From Petrimonas mucosa (GTDB taxonomy: Bacteria > Bacteroidota > Bacteroidia > Bacteroidales > Dysgonomonadaceae), in the NCBI RefSeq assembly GCF_900095795.1, contig NZ_LT608328.1, positions 3,031,001 through 3,095,000 of the forward strand: a DNA stretch of 64,000 bases, written 5' to 3'. Made by a program: the position numbers and the translations under genes. The notes under the pieces were generated by a model. The model had not been told where the DNA came from. It worked only from the letters and a program-made list of their open reading frames with translations, and did not search any database. Of the stretch, positions 18,224-25,274 are shown in pieces (the first letter of the stretch is position 1; every line of letters starts with the position of its first letter).

Positions 18224-20014
18224 CTACTCTTCCTCATCTGAGTAGTTCTCGAGGAGTACCTCCCGATAGTAGTTAAAAACGGACGACTGTGACAGGATGC
18301 CCATGTATACTCCGTCACTATCCACAACCGGCAGGTTCCATGCCTTGGTATCCTCGAAGGTATTCATCACCTTCTCCATCGGCGTGTCTATCTTGATTTC
18401 GGCAGGCGATCCCACCATAAACTTGTTCACCTTGAACCGGTCATAAAGTTCCGGTCTGAACATGATGTTGCGGATATCGTTCAGCAATACCAATCCTTGT
18501 AACTTTCCATCATCGTTCACCACCGGAAAGATGTTCCGCTGGCTGGTTGAGATCACCTTCACCATATCGCCAAGCGTCATATCGGGATGGACCACCGGTA
18601 TGTTGGTCTCCAGCATGTCCTCTACCTTCAGGAAGGTAAGGACTGCCTTATCCTTGTGGTGCGTGATCAGCTCCCCCTTCTTGGCCAGGCGCATCGCATA
18701 GATGTTGTGGCGTTCAAAAACCATGATGGTTGCATAGGAGCAGATGGAGACGATCATCAACGGCAGGAACAGCTCATACCCACCTGTAAGCTCGGCAATA
18801 AGGAAGGTGCCTGTCAGCGGTGCATGCATAACGCCGGCCATCACTCCCGCCATTCCCATCAGTGCAAAATTCTCCTGCGGAAGATAGGTCCCCCAACCCA
18901 GCTCGTTCAACGTATAGGAGTAGATAAAACCCAGAATACACCCCATAAACAAAGTGGGTGCAAAGACTCCTCCAGTGCCGCCACCGCCGTTGGTGGCACT
19001 GGTGGCAAAAGTCTTGAAAAGCAGGATCAACACCAGAAATATCACAATGCCCCATCGGCTCTGGAAGCTATAGAAGAAACTGCCGTTGAGCAGATCACGA
19101 TATTTACTGCCTCCGGCAAGAAGTGTTTCGATGGAGTTGTACCCCTCACCGAACAATGGCGGAAACAGGAAGATGAGGGTGCTGAGCGTGACACCACCCA
19201 ATGCAAACCGACCCCAGGGCTTCAGCCGGGAGTAGAGATCCTCGCTCCAGCTCATGGTCCGGGTGACATAAAGCGAGAGAAAGCCGCAGATAATCCCCAG
19301 CATGATGACGAAGGGTATCCGGTGGAGAGTAAAAGGCTCCATCTGCGAGTAGGCAAACATGGCGTCCGTTCCGGTGAGGATATAGGAGATGGTAGTGGCC
19401 GTAACGGCCGTCACCAGCAGGGGAAGGATGGACGACAACGTCAGATCGAGCAGCAACACCTCTATCACAAAGAGGATTCCGGCAATAGGTGCCTTGAATA
19501 TCCCGGCAATTGCACCTGCAGCACCACAACCTACCAGTAGCATCAGGTTACGCTGATCGAGCTTGAAAAAGCGCCCCACGTTCGAACCGATGGCCGATCC
19601 CGTCAATACGATAGGCGCTTCTGCCCCTACCGATCCGCCAAAACCGATTGTGATGGAACTTGCCATCAGTGAAGTATAGATGTTGTGTGGCTTGATTCGG
19701 CTTTTCCGTTGTGAGATGGAGAAGAGGATCTTTGTAACGCCGTGGCTGATATCGTCCTTTACCCAGTACTTGACAAAGAGTCCGGCAAGCAGGATACCAA
19801 TGATGGGATAGACCAGATAGAGGTAATTGGCACCGGTTTGTGAAAAATTGTTGGTGAGAAACAGTTCGATGAAATGGATGGCGAGCTTCAGCAGGTATGC
19901 AGCCAATGCAGTAAGTATTCCCACAATGAAACAGGTAAACAGCAGGAAATGACGCTCCTTGATGTTTTCCTTCCTCCAGAGGTGGATTCTATTGTACACT
20001 TCACCGATATTCAT
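18224..20014 (-). CDS. ClC-family chloride channel or H+/Cl- antiporter with CBS pair
   Basis: A 596-residue ClC protein with about ten membrane helices, followed by two cytoplasmic CBS domains (from about residue 440, starting at VEDMLETNIPVVHPDMT). ClC signatures are GFGGSVGAEAPIVLTGSAIGS (GSVGAE in place of the usual GKEGP context) and GGVFAPTLFMG. CBS domains usually sense adenine nucleotides. Whether it is a channel or an exchanger cannot be settled here, since it depends on the gating and proton glutamates. It is the last gene of the run recR-membrane protein-GNAT-tsaC-clc; 9 bp separate it from tsaC. Confidence 0.93.
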   Translation of the reverse strand: MNIGEVYNRIHLWRKENIKERHFLLFTCFIVGILTALAAYLLKLAIHFIELFLTNNFSQTGANYLYLVYPIIGILLAGLFVKYWVKDDISHGVTKILFSISQRKSRIKPHNIYTSLMASSITIGFGGSVGAEAPIVLTGSAIGSNVGRFFKLDQRNLMLLVGCGAAGAIAGIFKAPIAGILFVIEVLLLDLTLSSILPLLVTAVTATTISYILTGTDAMFAYSQMEPFTLHRIPFVIMLGIICGFLSLYVTRTMSWSEDLYSRLKPWGRFALGGVTLSTLIFLFPPLFGEGYNSIETLLAGGSKYRDLLNGSFFYSFQSRWGIVIFLVLILLFKTFATSATNGGGGTGGVFAPTLFMGCILGFIYSYTLNELGWGTYLPQENFALMGMAGVMAGVMHAPLTGTFLIAELTGGYELFLPLMIVSICSYATIMVFERHNIYAMRLAKKGELITHHKDKAVLTFLKVEDMLETNIPVVHPDMTLGDMVKVISTSQRNIFPVVNDDGKLQGLVLLNDIRNIMFRPELYDRFKVNKFMVGSPAEIKIDTPMEKVMNTFEDTKAWNLPVVDSDGVYMGILSQSSVFNYYREVLLENYSDEEE

Positions 20015-20023
20015 TCTCTCTCT

Positions 20024-20587
20024 TTACTTTCTTATGATACTGATGGTTCCATCATTCGACAACTTGATTATTCCCGAAGGTTCTCCCTTGCCGGTTTCGT
20101 TCTGTCGATACTCAACAATGTAGTCCACTGCACCCCTTATCTCTTCCGGAATCTCGCCGAAATTTGACGGTGCGACCTCTCCGCTCAGGTTGGCTGAGGT
20201 AGAGACGACAGGTTTGCGAAACGCTTTACAAAGTGCGGCAGAGAAAAGTTCCGTTGTAATACGGATTCCGACCGACCCGTCAGGCGCAATCAGGTTGGGA
20301 GCCAGGTTTCTGGCCCCGTCGTATATGATGGTAAGCGGCTTGTCGGCAAGCTCAATCAGATCCCAGGCTATCTCGGGTACCTCGGCAACATAGTTTTGCA
20401 GTTTTACCGGATTATCCAACAATACCAACATCGATTTCGAGTCGTTACGCCTCTTTATTTCGTAGACCCGCCTGACGGCATCTTCGTTGGTGGCGTCACA
20501 ACCTATCCCCCAGATCGTATCGGTGGGATACAGGATCACTCCCCCCTTCTGCAATACTTCACACGCTCTTCTGATCTCTTCCTGCAT
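20024..20587 (-). CDS. tsaC: L-threonylcarbamoyladenylate synthase (YrdC/Sua5 family)
   Basis: 187 residues, YrdC fold. It makes threonylcarbamoyl-AMP from threonine, bicarbonate and ATP for the universal t6A37 tRNA modification. Family landmarks are GGVILYPTDTIWGIGCDATN, YEIKRRNDSKSMLVL, the VGIRIT stretch and STSANLSGEVAPSNF. It lacks the C-terminal Sua5 domain, so it is the short TsaC form. It lies 9 bp ahead of the clc gene and 4 bp after the GNAT gene. Confidence 0.95.
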   Translation of the reverse strand: MQEEIRRACEVLQKGGVILYPTDTIWGIGCDATNEDAVRRVYEIKRRNDSKSMLVLLDNPVKLQNYVAEVPEIAWDLIELADKPLTIIYDGARNLAPNLIAPDGSVGIRITTELFSAALCKAFRKPVVSTSANLSGEVAPSNFGEIPEEIRGAVDYIVEYRQNETGKGEPSGIIKLSNDGTISIIRK

Positions 20588-20591
20588 ACGC

Positions 20592-21119
20592 TTATTTTTT
20601 GATTTTCTGCATTACAATGACATCGACAAATTCCCGGCTTACCGTAACCCAATCCTTCAGGACGGCACTTTTTTCATACTTGGCCTTCTCGAACAGGGCC
20701 CTGCTTGCTTTGTTCCCGGCAGGCACAAAAGCATAGAGCTGATGGAGTTTCAAATGGTTGAAGGCATAATCCTCCATACAGGACAACGCCTGCAGTCCAT
20801 AACCTCTCCGGCGGAAATCCTCATCCACCAATATTCCGATCCCGGCACGGCCGTTAAGCGGGTCGAAATCGTACAGGTCGATTGTCCCGGCCGCCCTATT
20901 GCTTCCCTTGTCAACAATCATCATCCGCAATTGCCTGACCTGATAAATATCCTGCCGGGCATCCTGCAGATATTGCCGGAGAGCAAACTTCGAAAAAGGC
21001 GTCACGGTTGACCCGTTCTCCCACAGGCGGGTATCATTCTCCCATCGGTAAAGCTGATCCAGATCCTCAGGTTCCAACGGTCTCAACAAAAGGGCATCCC
21101 GGACAAAATAACCGCTCAT
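20592..21119 (-). CDS. GNAT-family N-acetyltransferase
   Basis: About 175 residues. It begins LLLRPLEPEDLDQLYRWEND, as in RimJ/RimL- and SpeG-type acetyltransferases, and has the acetyl-CoA motif A region IGILVDEDFRRRGYGLQAL. The spermidine acetyltransferase-like group is a possibility (ENDTRLWENGSTVTPFS), but the substrate is not certain. The start at 21119 overlaps the stop of the preceding gene as ATGA (21116-21119), indicating translational coupling; the longer frame upstream is the shadow of that gene. Confidence 0.85.
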   Translation of the reverse strand: MSGYFVRDALLLRPLEPEDLDQLYRWENDTRLWENGSTVTPFSKFALRQYLQDARQDIYQVRQLRMMIVDKGSNRAAGTIDLYDFDPLNGRAGIGILVDEDFRRRGYGLQALSCMEDYAFNHLKLHQLYAFVPAGNKASRALFEKAKYEKSAVLKDWVTVSREFVDVIVMQKIKK

Positions 21120-21550
21120 TGTACCTCCTCCTTTTCCCGGACAACAGACTCCAGCTCCTGGAGAGATGGTTGGCAGAACATGTAGACGATAAAGGAGACC
21201 AGGGCCAGCCACATAAAGTTTCGTCCCTGTGACAAGCCATAGAGCAATATGTTGCCTGCCGCAACCAGATTCACGACATAGATCCTCAACAACCAAGCAT
21301 TCCGGTAACGTTTCACGATCGTCTCCCTGCTACTGCCCTGCGAAACTTTCCTGATCTTTTCGGCAAACAGTTTCAGGGCTCCGGGAATGGCCAACAGCGT
21401 AATGGCAATGGCATACATCTCCACAGTCACCGTTGTCTGAACCAGCGGATCTGCAAGGGTAGCCCTCACCAGCGCCAGCAGGAACAAGAGGGCCATAACA
21501 GCTATGCTGATCCAGTAGTGCCTCTTCAACAGGTTAATTCTCCTTCTCAT
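21116..21550 (-). CDS. Small multi-pass membrane protein, function unknown
   Basis: 144 residues with four predicted hydrophobic helices ([67 protein letters not shown]) and a charged C-terminal tail. I recognise no domain. It overlaps recR by 4 bp at its start and the GNAT gene by 4 bp at its end, so it is firmly embedded in the recR-tsaC operon and is very likely a real gene. Confidence 0.72.
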   Translation of the reverse strand: MRRRINLLKRHYWISIAVMALLFLLALVRATLADPLVQTTVTVEMYAIAITLLAIPGALKLFAEKIRKVSQGSSRETIVKRYRNAWLLRIYVVNLVAAGNILLYGLSQGRNFMWLALVSFIVYMFCQPSLQELESVVREKEEVQ

Positions 21551-22173
21551 TTTAACTTATACGATTCGTCGAAGGGAGTCCGGTTCAGAATCGACCTGCC
21601 AAGTGTGATTTCATCGGCATACTCAATCTCATCGCCTACCGCCACTCCTCTCGCAATAATACTCACTTTCACGTTGTACGGATGCAACTTGCGGAAGATA
21701 TAAAAATTGGTTGTATCACCCTCCATGGTTGCACTCAGTGCCAGGACAACCTCTTTCACCTCTCCTTGTCTGACACGCTCTTCCAAACTGGAAATCTGCA
21801 GGTCGGACGGCCCGATCCCGTCGATGGGTGAAATAACTCCTCCCAGCACATGGTAGAGACCGTTGAACTGGGAAGTACTCTCGATTGCCATCACCTCACG
21901 GATATTCTCCACCACACAGAGTGTTGAAGCATCTCTTGACCGGTCGGCACAGATACCGCAGATCTCACTGTCGGAGATATTGTGACAACTCCGGCAATAT
22001 TTCACCTCCTGTTTCAGTGTAACCAGGGCCTGAGCAAAACCTTCTACCTGCGAAACATCCTGTCTGAGCAGATGCAGGACAAGCCTCAATGCCGTTTTTC
22101 TACCTATACCGGGTAATTTTGCAAATTCGTTGACTGCATTTTCCAGCAAAACCGAGGGATAATGTAAACTCAT
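21547..22173 (-). CDS. recR: Recombination mediator protein RecR
   Basis: 208 residues from ATG 22173 ([17 protein letters not shown]). RecR helps load RecA at gaps together with RecF/RecO. The helix-hairpin-helix [20 protein letters not shown], a four-cysteine zinc finger ([18 protein letters not shown]) and the TOPRIM domain ([14 protein letters not shown], with [15 protein letters not shown]) are all present. It is the first gene of an overlapping five-gene run; a TATATTTG -7 element lies on the minus strand at 22198-22205. Confidence 0.95.
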   Translation of the reverse strand: MSLHYPSVLLENAVNEFAKLPGIGRKTALRLVLHLLRQDVSQVEGFAQALVTLKQEVKYCRSCHNISDSEICGICADRSRDASTLCVVENIREVMAIESTSQFNGLYHVLGGVISPIDGIGPSDLQISSLEERVRQGEVKEVVLALSATMEGDTTNFYIFRKLHPYNVKVSIIARGVAVGDEIEYADEITLGRSILNRTPFDESYKLK

Positions 22174-22197
22174 CAAATTCAAAAACCAATTAAACCA

Positions 22198-22205
22198 CAA
22201 ATATA
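22198..22205 (-). promoter_or_regulatory. -7 element upstream of recR
   Basis: TATATTTG on the minus strand, 25 bp upstream of the recR start. The -33 match is poor. It would drive the recR-tsaC-clc run. Confidence 0.4.
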
Positions 22206-22271
22206 GTAACTATTTCGATAAGCGAGAGAAATCGGGGAGCGAAGGCGACTCAATTATTTTCCTTTTCAACC

Positions 22272-22302
22272 ATTGATACTTACAAATAAACTTTTATCTT
22301 TG
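22272..22302 (+). promoter_or_regulatory. serC promoter
   Basis: ATTG at 22272-22275 (one mismatch to TTTG), a 19-bp spacer and TATCTTTG at 22295-22302. It predicts a leader of about 60 nt before the serC start at 22369. Confidence 0.6.
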
Positions 22303-22368
22303 TTCTGAATTTGGTTACAGTTTGAGCCCCATAACCTTTAAACAGAAAACATTAAAAATATACTCTCT

Positions 22369-23436
22369 ATGAAGATTTACAATTTTAGTGCAGGCCCTTC
22401 AATATTGCCGCAGTCGACAATTGAAAACACAGCTGAGGCTGTGAAGAATTTCAACGGAATCGGGCTCTCCATTCTTGAAATCAGTCACCGGTCGAAAGAG
22501 TTTCAAGCCGTCATCGACGAAGCGGTGTCTCTCTTCAAGGAACTGTTGGAGATTCCCCAGGGATATTCCGTACTCTTTCTTGGAGGAGGTGCTAGCATGC
22601 AGTTCTGTATGGTTCCCTACAATCTGATGGAGAAGAAAGCAGCCTACCTGAATACGGGAACCTGGGCCAGCAAAGCCCTGAAAGAGGCAAAACTGTTTGG
22701 GGAGGTAGTGGAAGTTGCCTCTTCAAAAGAGTCGCTTTTCAATTATATCCCTAAAGATTACACGGTTCCGGCAGATGCAGACTACTTCCACATCACCACC
22801 AACAATACCATTTACGGCACCGAGATCCGGAAAGATATCGACAGTCCCGTACCATTGGTGGCCGACATGTCTTCCGATATTTTTTCCCGCCCGGTGGATG
22901 TATCCAAGTATGGTCTGATCTACGGCGGTGCACAGAAGAATCTGGCTCCTGCAGGAGTTGCTTTCGTTGTAGTGAAAGAGGATCTTCTGGGCAAGGTTAC
23001 ACGTCCGATACCGACCATGCTGGACTACCGTACCCACATCAAGGAGGGTTCAATGTTCAATACCCCGCCCGTTTTACCGATCTACTCGGCAATGGAAACC
23101 CTCCGTTGGCTGAAGGGTTTGGGGGGACTGGCGGCAATGGAGAAGATCAACATTGAAAAGGCAGCACTGTTGTATGATGCCATCGACAGCAGCCGGTTAT
23201 TTGTCGGCACGGCAAAAGAGGAAGACCGTTCCATCATGAACGTATGCTTTGTCATGAAGGAGGAGTACAAAGAGCTGGAAGCCGAATTCCTGAAATTCGC
23301 CACAGAGCGAGGCATGTCTGGCATCAAAGGACACCGCTCCATCGGAGGATTCCGCGCATCCATCTACAACGCAATGCCCAAATCGGGGGTACAAGCCCTG
23401 GTTGACTGCATGAAGGAGTTCGAAAGGACCCATTAG
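22369..23436 (+). CDS. serC: Phosphoserine aminotransferase
   Basis: 355 residues, PLP enzyme of the serine pathway converting 3-phosphohydroxypyruvate to phosphoserine. Starts [20 protein letters not shown], the canonical SerC opening. Other landmarks are [31 protein letters not shown] and the PLP-lysine region [13 protein letters not shown], and the C-terminal [17 protein letters not shown]. It is followed after 88 bp by serA on the same strand, giving two consecutive steps of serine synthesis. Confidence 0.96.
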   Translation: MKIYNFSAGPSILPQSTIENTAEAVKNFNGIGLSILEISHRSKEFQAVIDEAVSLFKELLEIPQGYSVLFLGGGASMQFCMVPYNLMEKKAAYLNTGTWASKALKEAKLFGEVVEVASSKESLFNYIPKDYTVPADADYFHITTNNTIYGTEIRKDIDSPVPLVADMSSDIFSRPVDVSKYGLIYGGAQKNLAPAGVAFVVVKEDLLGKVTRPIPTMLDYRTHIKEGSMFNTPPVLPIYSAMETLRWLKGLGGLAAMEKINIEKAALLYDAIDSSRLFVGTAKEEDRSIMNVCFVMKEEYKELEAEFLKFATERGMSGIKGHRSIGGFRASIYNAMPKSGVQALVDCMKEFERTH

Positions 23437-23461
23437 TTCTCTGATTCATAACCACAAAATT

Positions 23462-23498
23462 ACGTGCCGGATAAAGGATTCTTCCTTTTCCGGTACGT
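23462..23498 (+). other. Strong imperfect hairpin between serC and serA
   Basis: The arms ACGTGCCGGA and TTCCGGTACGT pair over at least ten positions with one wobble, and the inner bases GGA/TCC extend the stem around a small loop. No T-run follows, so it is unlikely to be a simple terminator. It lies 26 bp before the serA start and could act as an mRNA-processing or attenuation element (inference). Confidence 0.5.
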
Positions 23499-23524
23499 TG
23501 GATCAATTTACCACAACAACTATT

Positions 23525-24457
23525 ATGAAATTCTTAATCGCAACCGAGAAACCATTTTCTCCAGCGGCAGTTAAACAAATCAGGGAGGTTATCGAAAATG
23601 CTGGTCATGAAACCATCCTGCTGGAGAGGTATGTAGAGAAGAGTGAACTGTTGGCTGCCGTGCAGAGTGTCGACGCGATGATAGTCCGGAGCGATATCAT
23701 CGACAAGGAGATACTGGATGCCGCGACCAACCTGAAGATCATTGTTCGTGCCGGAGCCGGGTACGACAATATTGACCTCCATGCGGCAACAGCCAATAAC
23801 GTATGCGTTATGAATACCCCCGGGCAGAACGCCAATGCTGTGGCCGAACTGGTTTTCGGCATGCTGCTCTATCTTGTCCGTAGTGGCTTTGACGGTTCAA
23901 TCGGCTCGGAACTGAAAGGGAAAAAAATTGGACTTCATGCCTTCGGATATGTGGGAAAACGGGTAGCGGAAATTGCAAACGGTTTTGGAATGGTGGTGTT
24001 GGCCTATTCGCCATCGCTGGCTCTAAACCCAGAAGCGGGAAAAAGATTCAACGTAGCAGTCGTGCAATCCCCCGAAGAGCTCTATGAGAGTTGCGATATC
24101 GTATCGCTTCATATGCCCGCTAACGAACAGACCCGGGGCAGCATCAATTATGGATTATTGGGCAGGCTGCCGCAGAACGGGGTTGTGATCAACACTGCAC
24201 GCAAGGAGGTGATCGACGAAACCGCCCTGATGCGGATCATGGAGGAACGGGCAAACTTCAAGTATGCTACCGACATCAAGCCGATCAATCACGACAAGAT
24301 GGTGCGGAAGTTCGGAAACCGCTACCTGGCATCTGTCAAAAAGAGCGGAGCACAAACCAATGAGGCCAACCTAAATGCAGGAATCGCTGCGGCTGAGCAG
24401 ATTGTAAGGTACTTTGCCGAAGGTGACGAGACATTCAGGGTGAATCCTGTAAAATAG
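23525..24457 (+). CDS. serA: D-3-phosphoglycerate dehydrogenase (Bacteroidota short form)
   Basis: 310 residues from ATG 23525 (MKFLIATEKPFSPAAV). D-isomer 2-hydroxyacid dehydrogenase fold without ACT or other regulatory domains. Its position directly after serC makes phosphoglycerate dehydrogenase the best function. Visible are VRAGAGYDNIDLHAAT, NTPGQNANAVAELVFGML, HAFGYVGKRVAEIA (the GxGxxG loop with its first Gly replaced by Ala) and NTARKEVIDETAL. The region that usually reads HxGA reads KKSGAQTNEAN, so the classical catalytic His is not at its usual place. This looks like a lineage-specific variant and not decay. Confidence 0.85.
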   Translation: MKFLIATEKPFSPAAVKQIREVIENAGHETILLERYVEKSELLAAVQSVDAMIVRSDIIDKEILDAATNLKIIVRAGAGYDNIDLHAATANNVCVMNTPGQNANAVAELVFGMLLYLVRSGFDGSIGSELKGKKIGLHAFGYVGKRVAEIANGFGMVVLAYSPSLALNPEAGKRFNVAVVQSPEELYESCDIVSLHMPANEQTRGSINYGLLGRLPQNGVVINTARKEVIDETALMRIMEERANFKYATDIKPINHDKMVRKFGNRYLASVKKSGAQTNEANLNAGIAAAEQIVRYFAEGDETFRVNPVK

Positions 24458-24472
24458 ATAAATGAATAACGG

Positions 24473-24518
24473 AAAGAGGGTGAATTCCAATCCGGGTTCA
24501 CCCTCTTTTGGTTTTTTT
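24473..24518 (+). terminator. Intrinsic terminator after serA
   Basis: A perfect 12-bp stem (AAAGAGGGTGAA at 24473-24484 with TTCACCCTCTTT at 24497-24508) around a 12-nt loop, followed by TTGG and a run of seven T. It closes the serC-serA transcript before the BlaI gene. Confidence 0.85.
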
Positions 24519-24550
24519 AACCATAAATGATCTCCAAAAAGTGCACTTAT

Positions 24551-24578
24551 TACGATATTTTCATACTTTTGTATCGTA
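24551..24578. promoter_or_regulatory. Candidate BlaI operator overlapping a -7 element
   Basis: TACGATA at 24551-24557 and its exact reverse complement TATCGTA at 24572-24578 bracket the -7 element TACTTTTG (24564-24571). BlaI/MecI repressors bind dyads with TAC...GTA ends and usually repress their own gene, so this fits an autoregulatory operator. The half-site spacing (14 bp) is longer than in the Staphylococcus operators. Confidence 0.55.
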
Positions 24579-24600
24579 GACAATTAGAATGAACAGGGTT

Positions 24601-24972
24601 ATGGAAAGATTGACTCCTCAGGAAGAAAAGATCATGCTTCACATATGGCGCATTGGAAAGTGTGCCATAAAAGATGTCCACGAAAGGCTTGAAGATCCGA
24701 AACTACCCTACACCACCGTGGCGTCGGTATTCAACAATCTTGAGAAAAAGGGTTATCTCTGCAAATCGCGCTCCGGCAACATGAAGGTTTTTACACCGAA
24801 AATATCGGAAACAGCCTACAAAAAATATTTTCTGTCGGGAGTGGTGAAAAGTTATTTCGACAATTCCTATAAGGAGCTGGTATCGTTTTTTGCCAAGGAG
24901 CAGAAAATTTCGTCCGAAGAGCTGGCAGAGATTATCCGGCTAATCGAACAAAATCAAAAGAAGGAGAAATAG
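24601..24972 (+). CDS. BlaI/MecI/CopY-family transcriptional repressor
   Basis: About 123 residues. A winged-helix domain (MERLTPQEEKIMLHIWRIGK, then YTTVASVFNNLEKKGYLCK as the recognition region) is followed by a C-terminal dimerisation helix set (YKELVSFFAKEQKISSEELAEIIRLIEQ). In other bacteria this repressor is cleaved after signalling by a BlaR1/MecR1 M56 membrane protease encoded next to it. Here no intact partner exists; only a TonB-like fragment lies downstream. ATG 24601 gives the usual family start; 24589 is an in-frame alternative four codons upstream. A dyad over its promoter suggests autoregulation. Confidence 0.88.
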   Translation: MERLTPQEEKIMLHIWRIGKCAIKDVHERLEDPKLPYTTVASVFNNLEKKGYLCKSRSGNMKVFTPKISETAYKKYFLSGVVKSYFDNSYKELVSFFAKEQKISSEELAEIIRLIEQNQKKEK

Positions 24973-25006
24973 CATACCGGTCATTGCACAGGAGAAGAAT
25001 GAATAA

Positions 25007-25192
25007 GGAAGGGTTACCGCCAACTTTGCGATAGAGAAGGGGGGCACCATAAGTGATGTTCAGGTTGTACGTAGGGTTGATCCGGCATTGGACAGTGAGG
25101 CTACGCTTCATGCTACCTGTCACTTTCAGTCTGGAGAAAATGGTCCCCTGAACAACGAAGTGCTACGGGTAATCGATATGGTGTCAGAGTGA
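25007..25192 (+). pseudogene. Remnant of a TonB C-terminal domain protein (probable BlaR1/TonB partner)
   Basis: The 300-bp stretch between the BlaI gene and pbp1A holds no intact gene, but the frame opening at 25007 reads VTANFAIEKGGTISDVQVVR, RVDPALDSEA and so on. This is the TonB C-terminal signature (F.IEKDGSISDV.VVRGVDP.LD.EA) seen at the end of Bacteroidota BlaR1-like and energy-transducer proteins. After DSEA the sequence departs from the family and ends at TGA 25190-25192. There is no start codon and no upstream M56 or transmembrane region, so it is debris left by a deletion, about 62 codons long. Confidence 0.65.
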
Positions 25193-25274
25193 ACTCCTCT
25201 GAGCAGGCAACTCTTGTCGCTTCCCGTCTGTATGGGGTGAGGTCTACAGGCTATGCAGATCATTGAGCCTGCTC

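Noticed and set aside
18587-19540. 317-codon open frame on the plus strand
   Set aside because: It is antisense to the clc gene, has no recognisable domain and a composition typical of a shadow frame.
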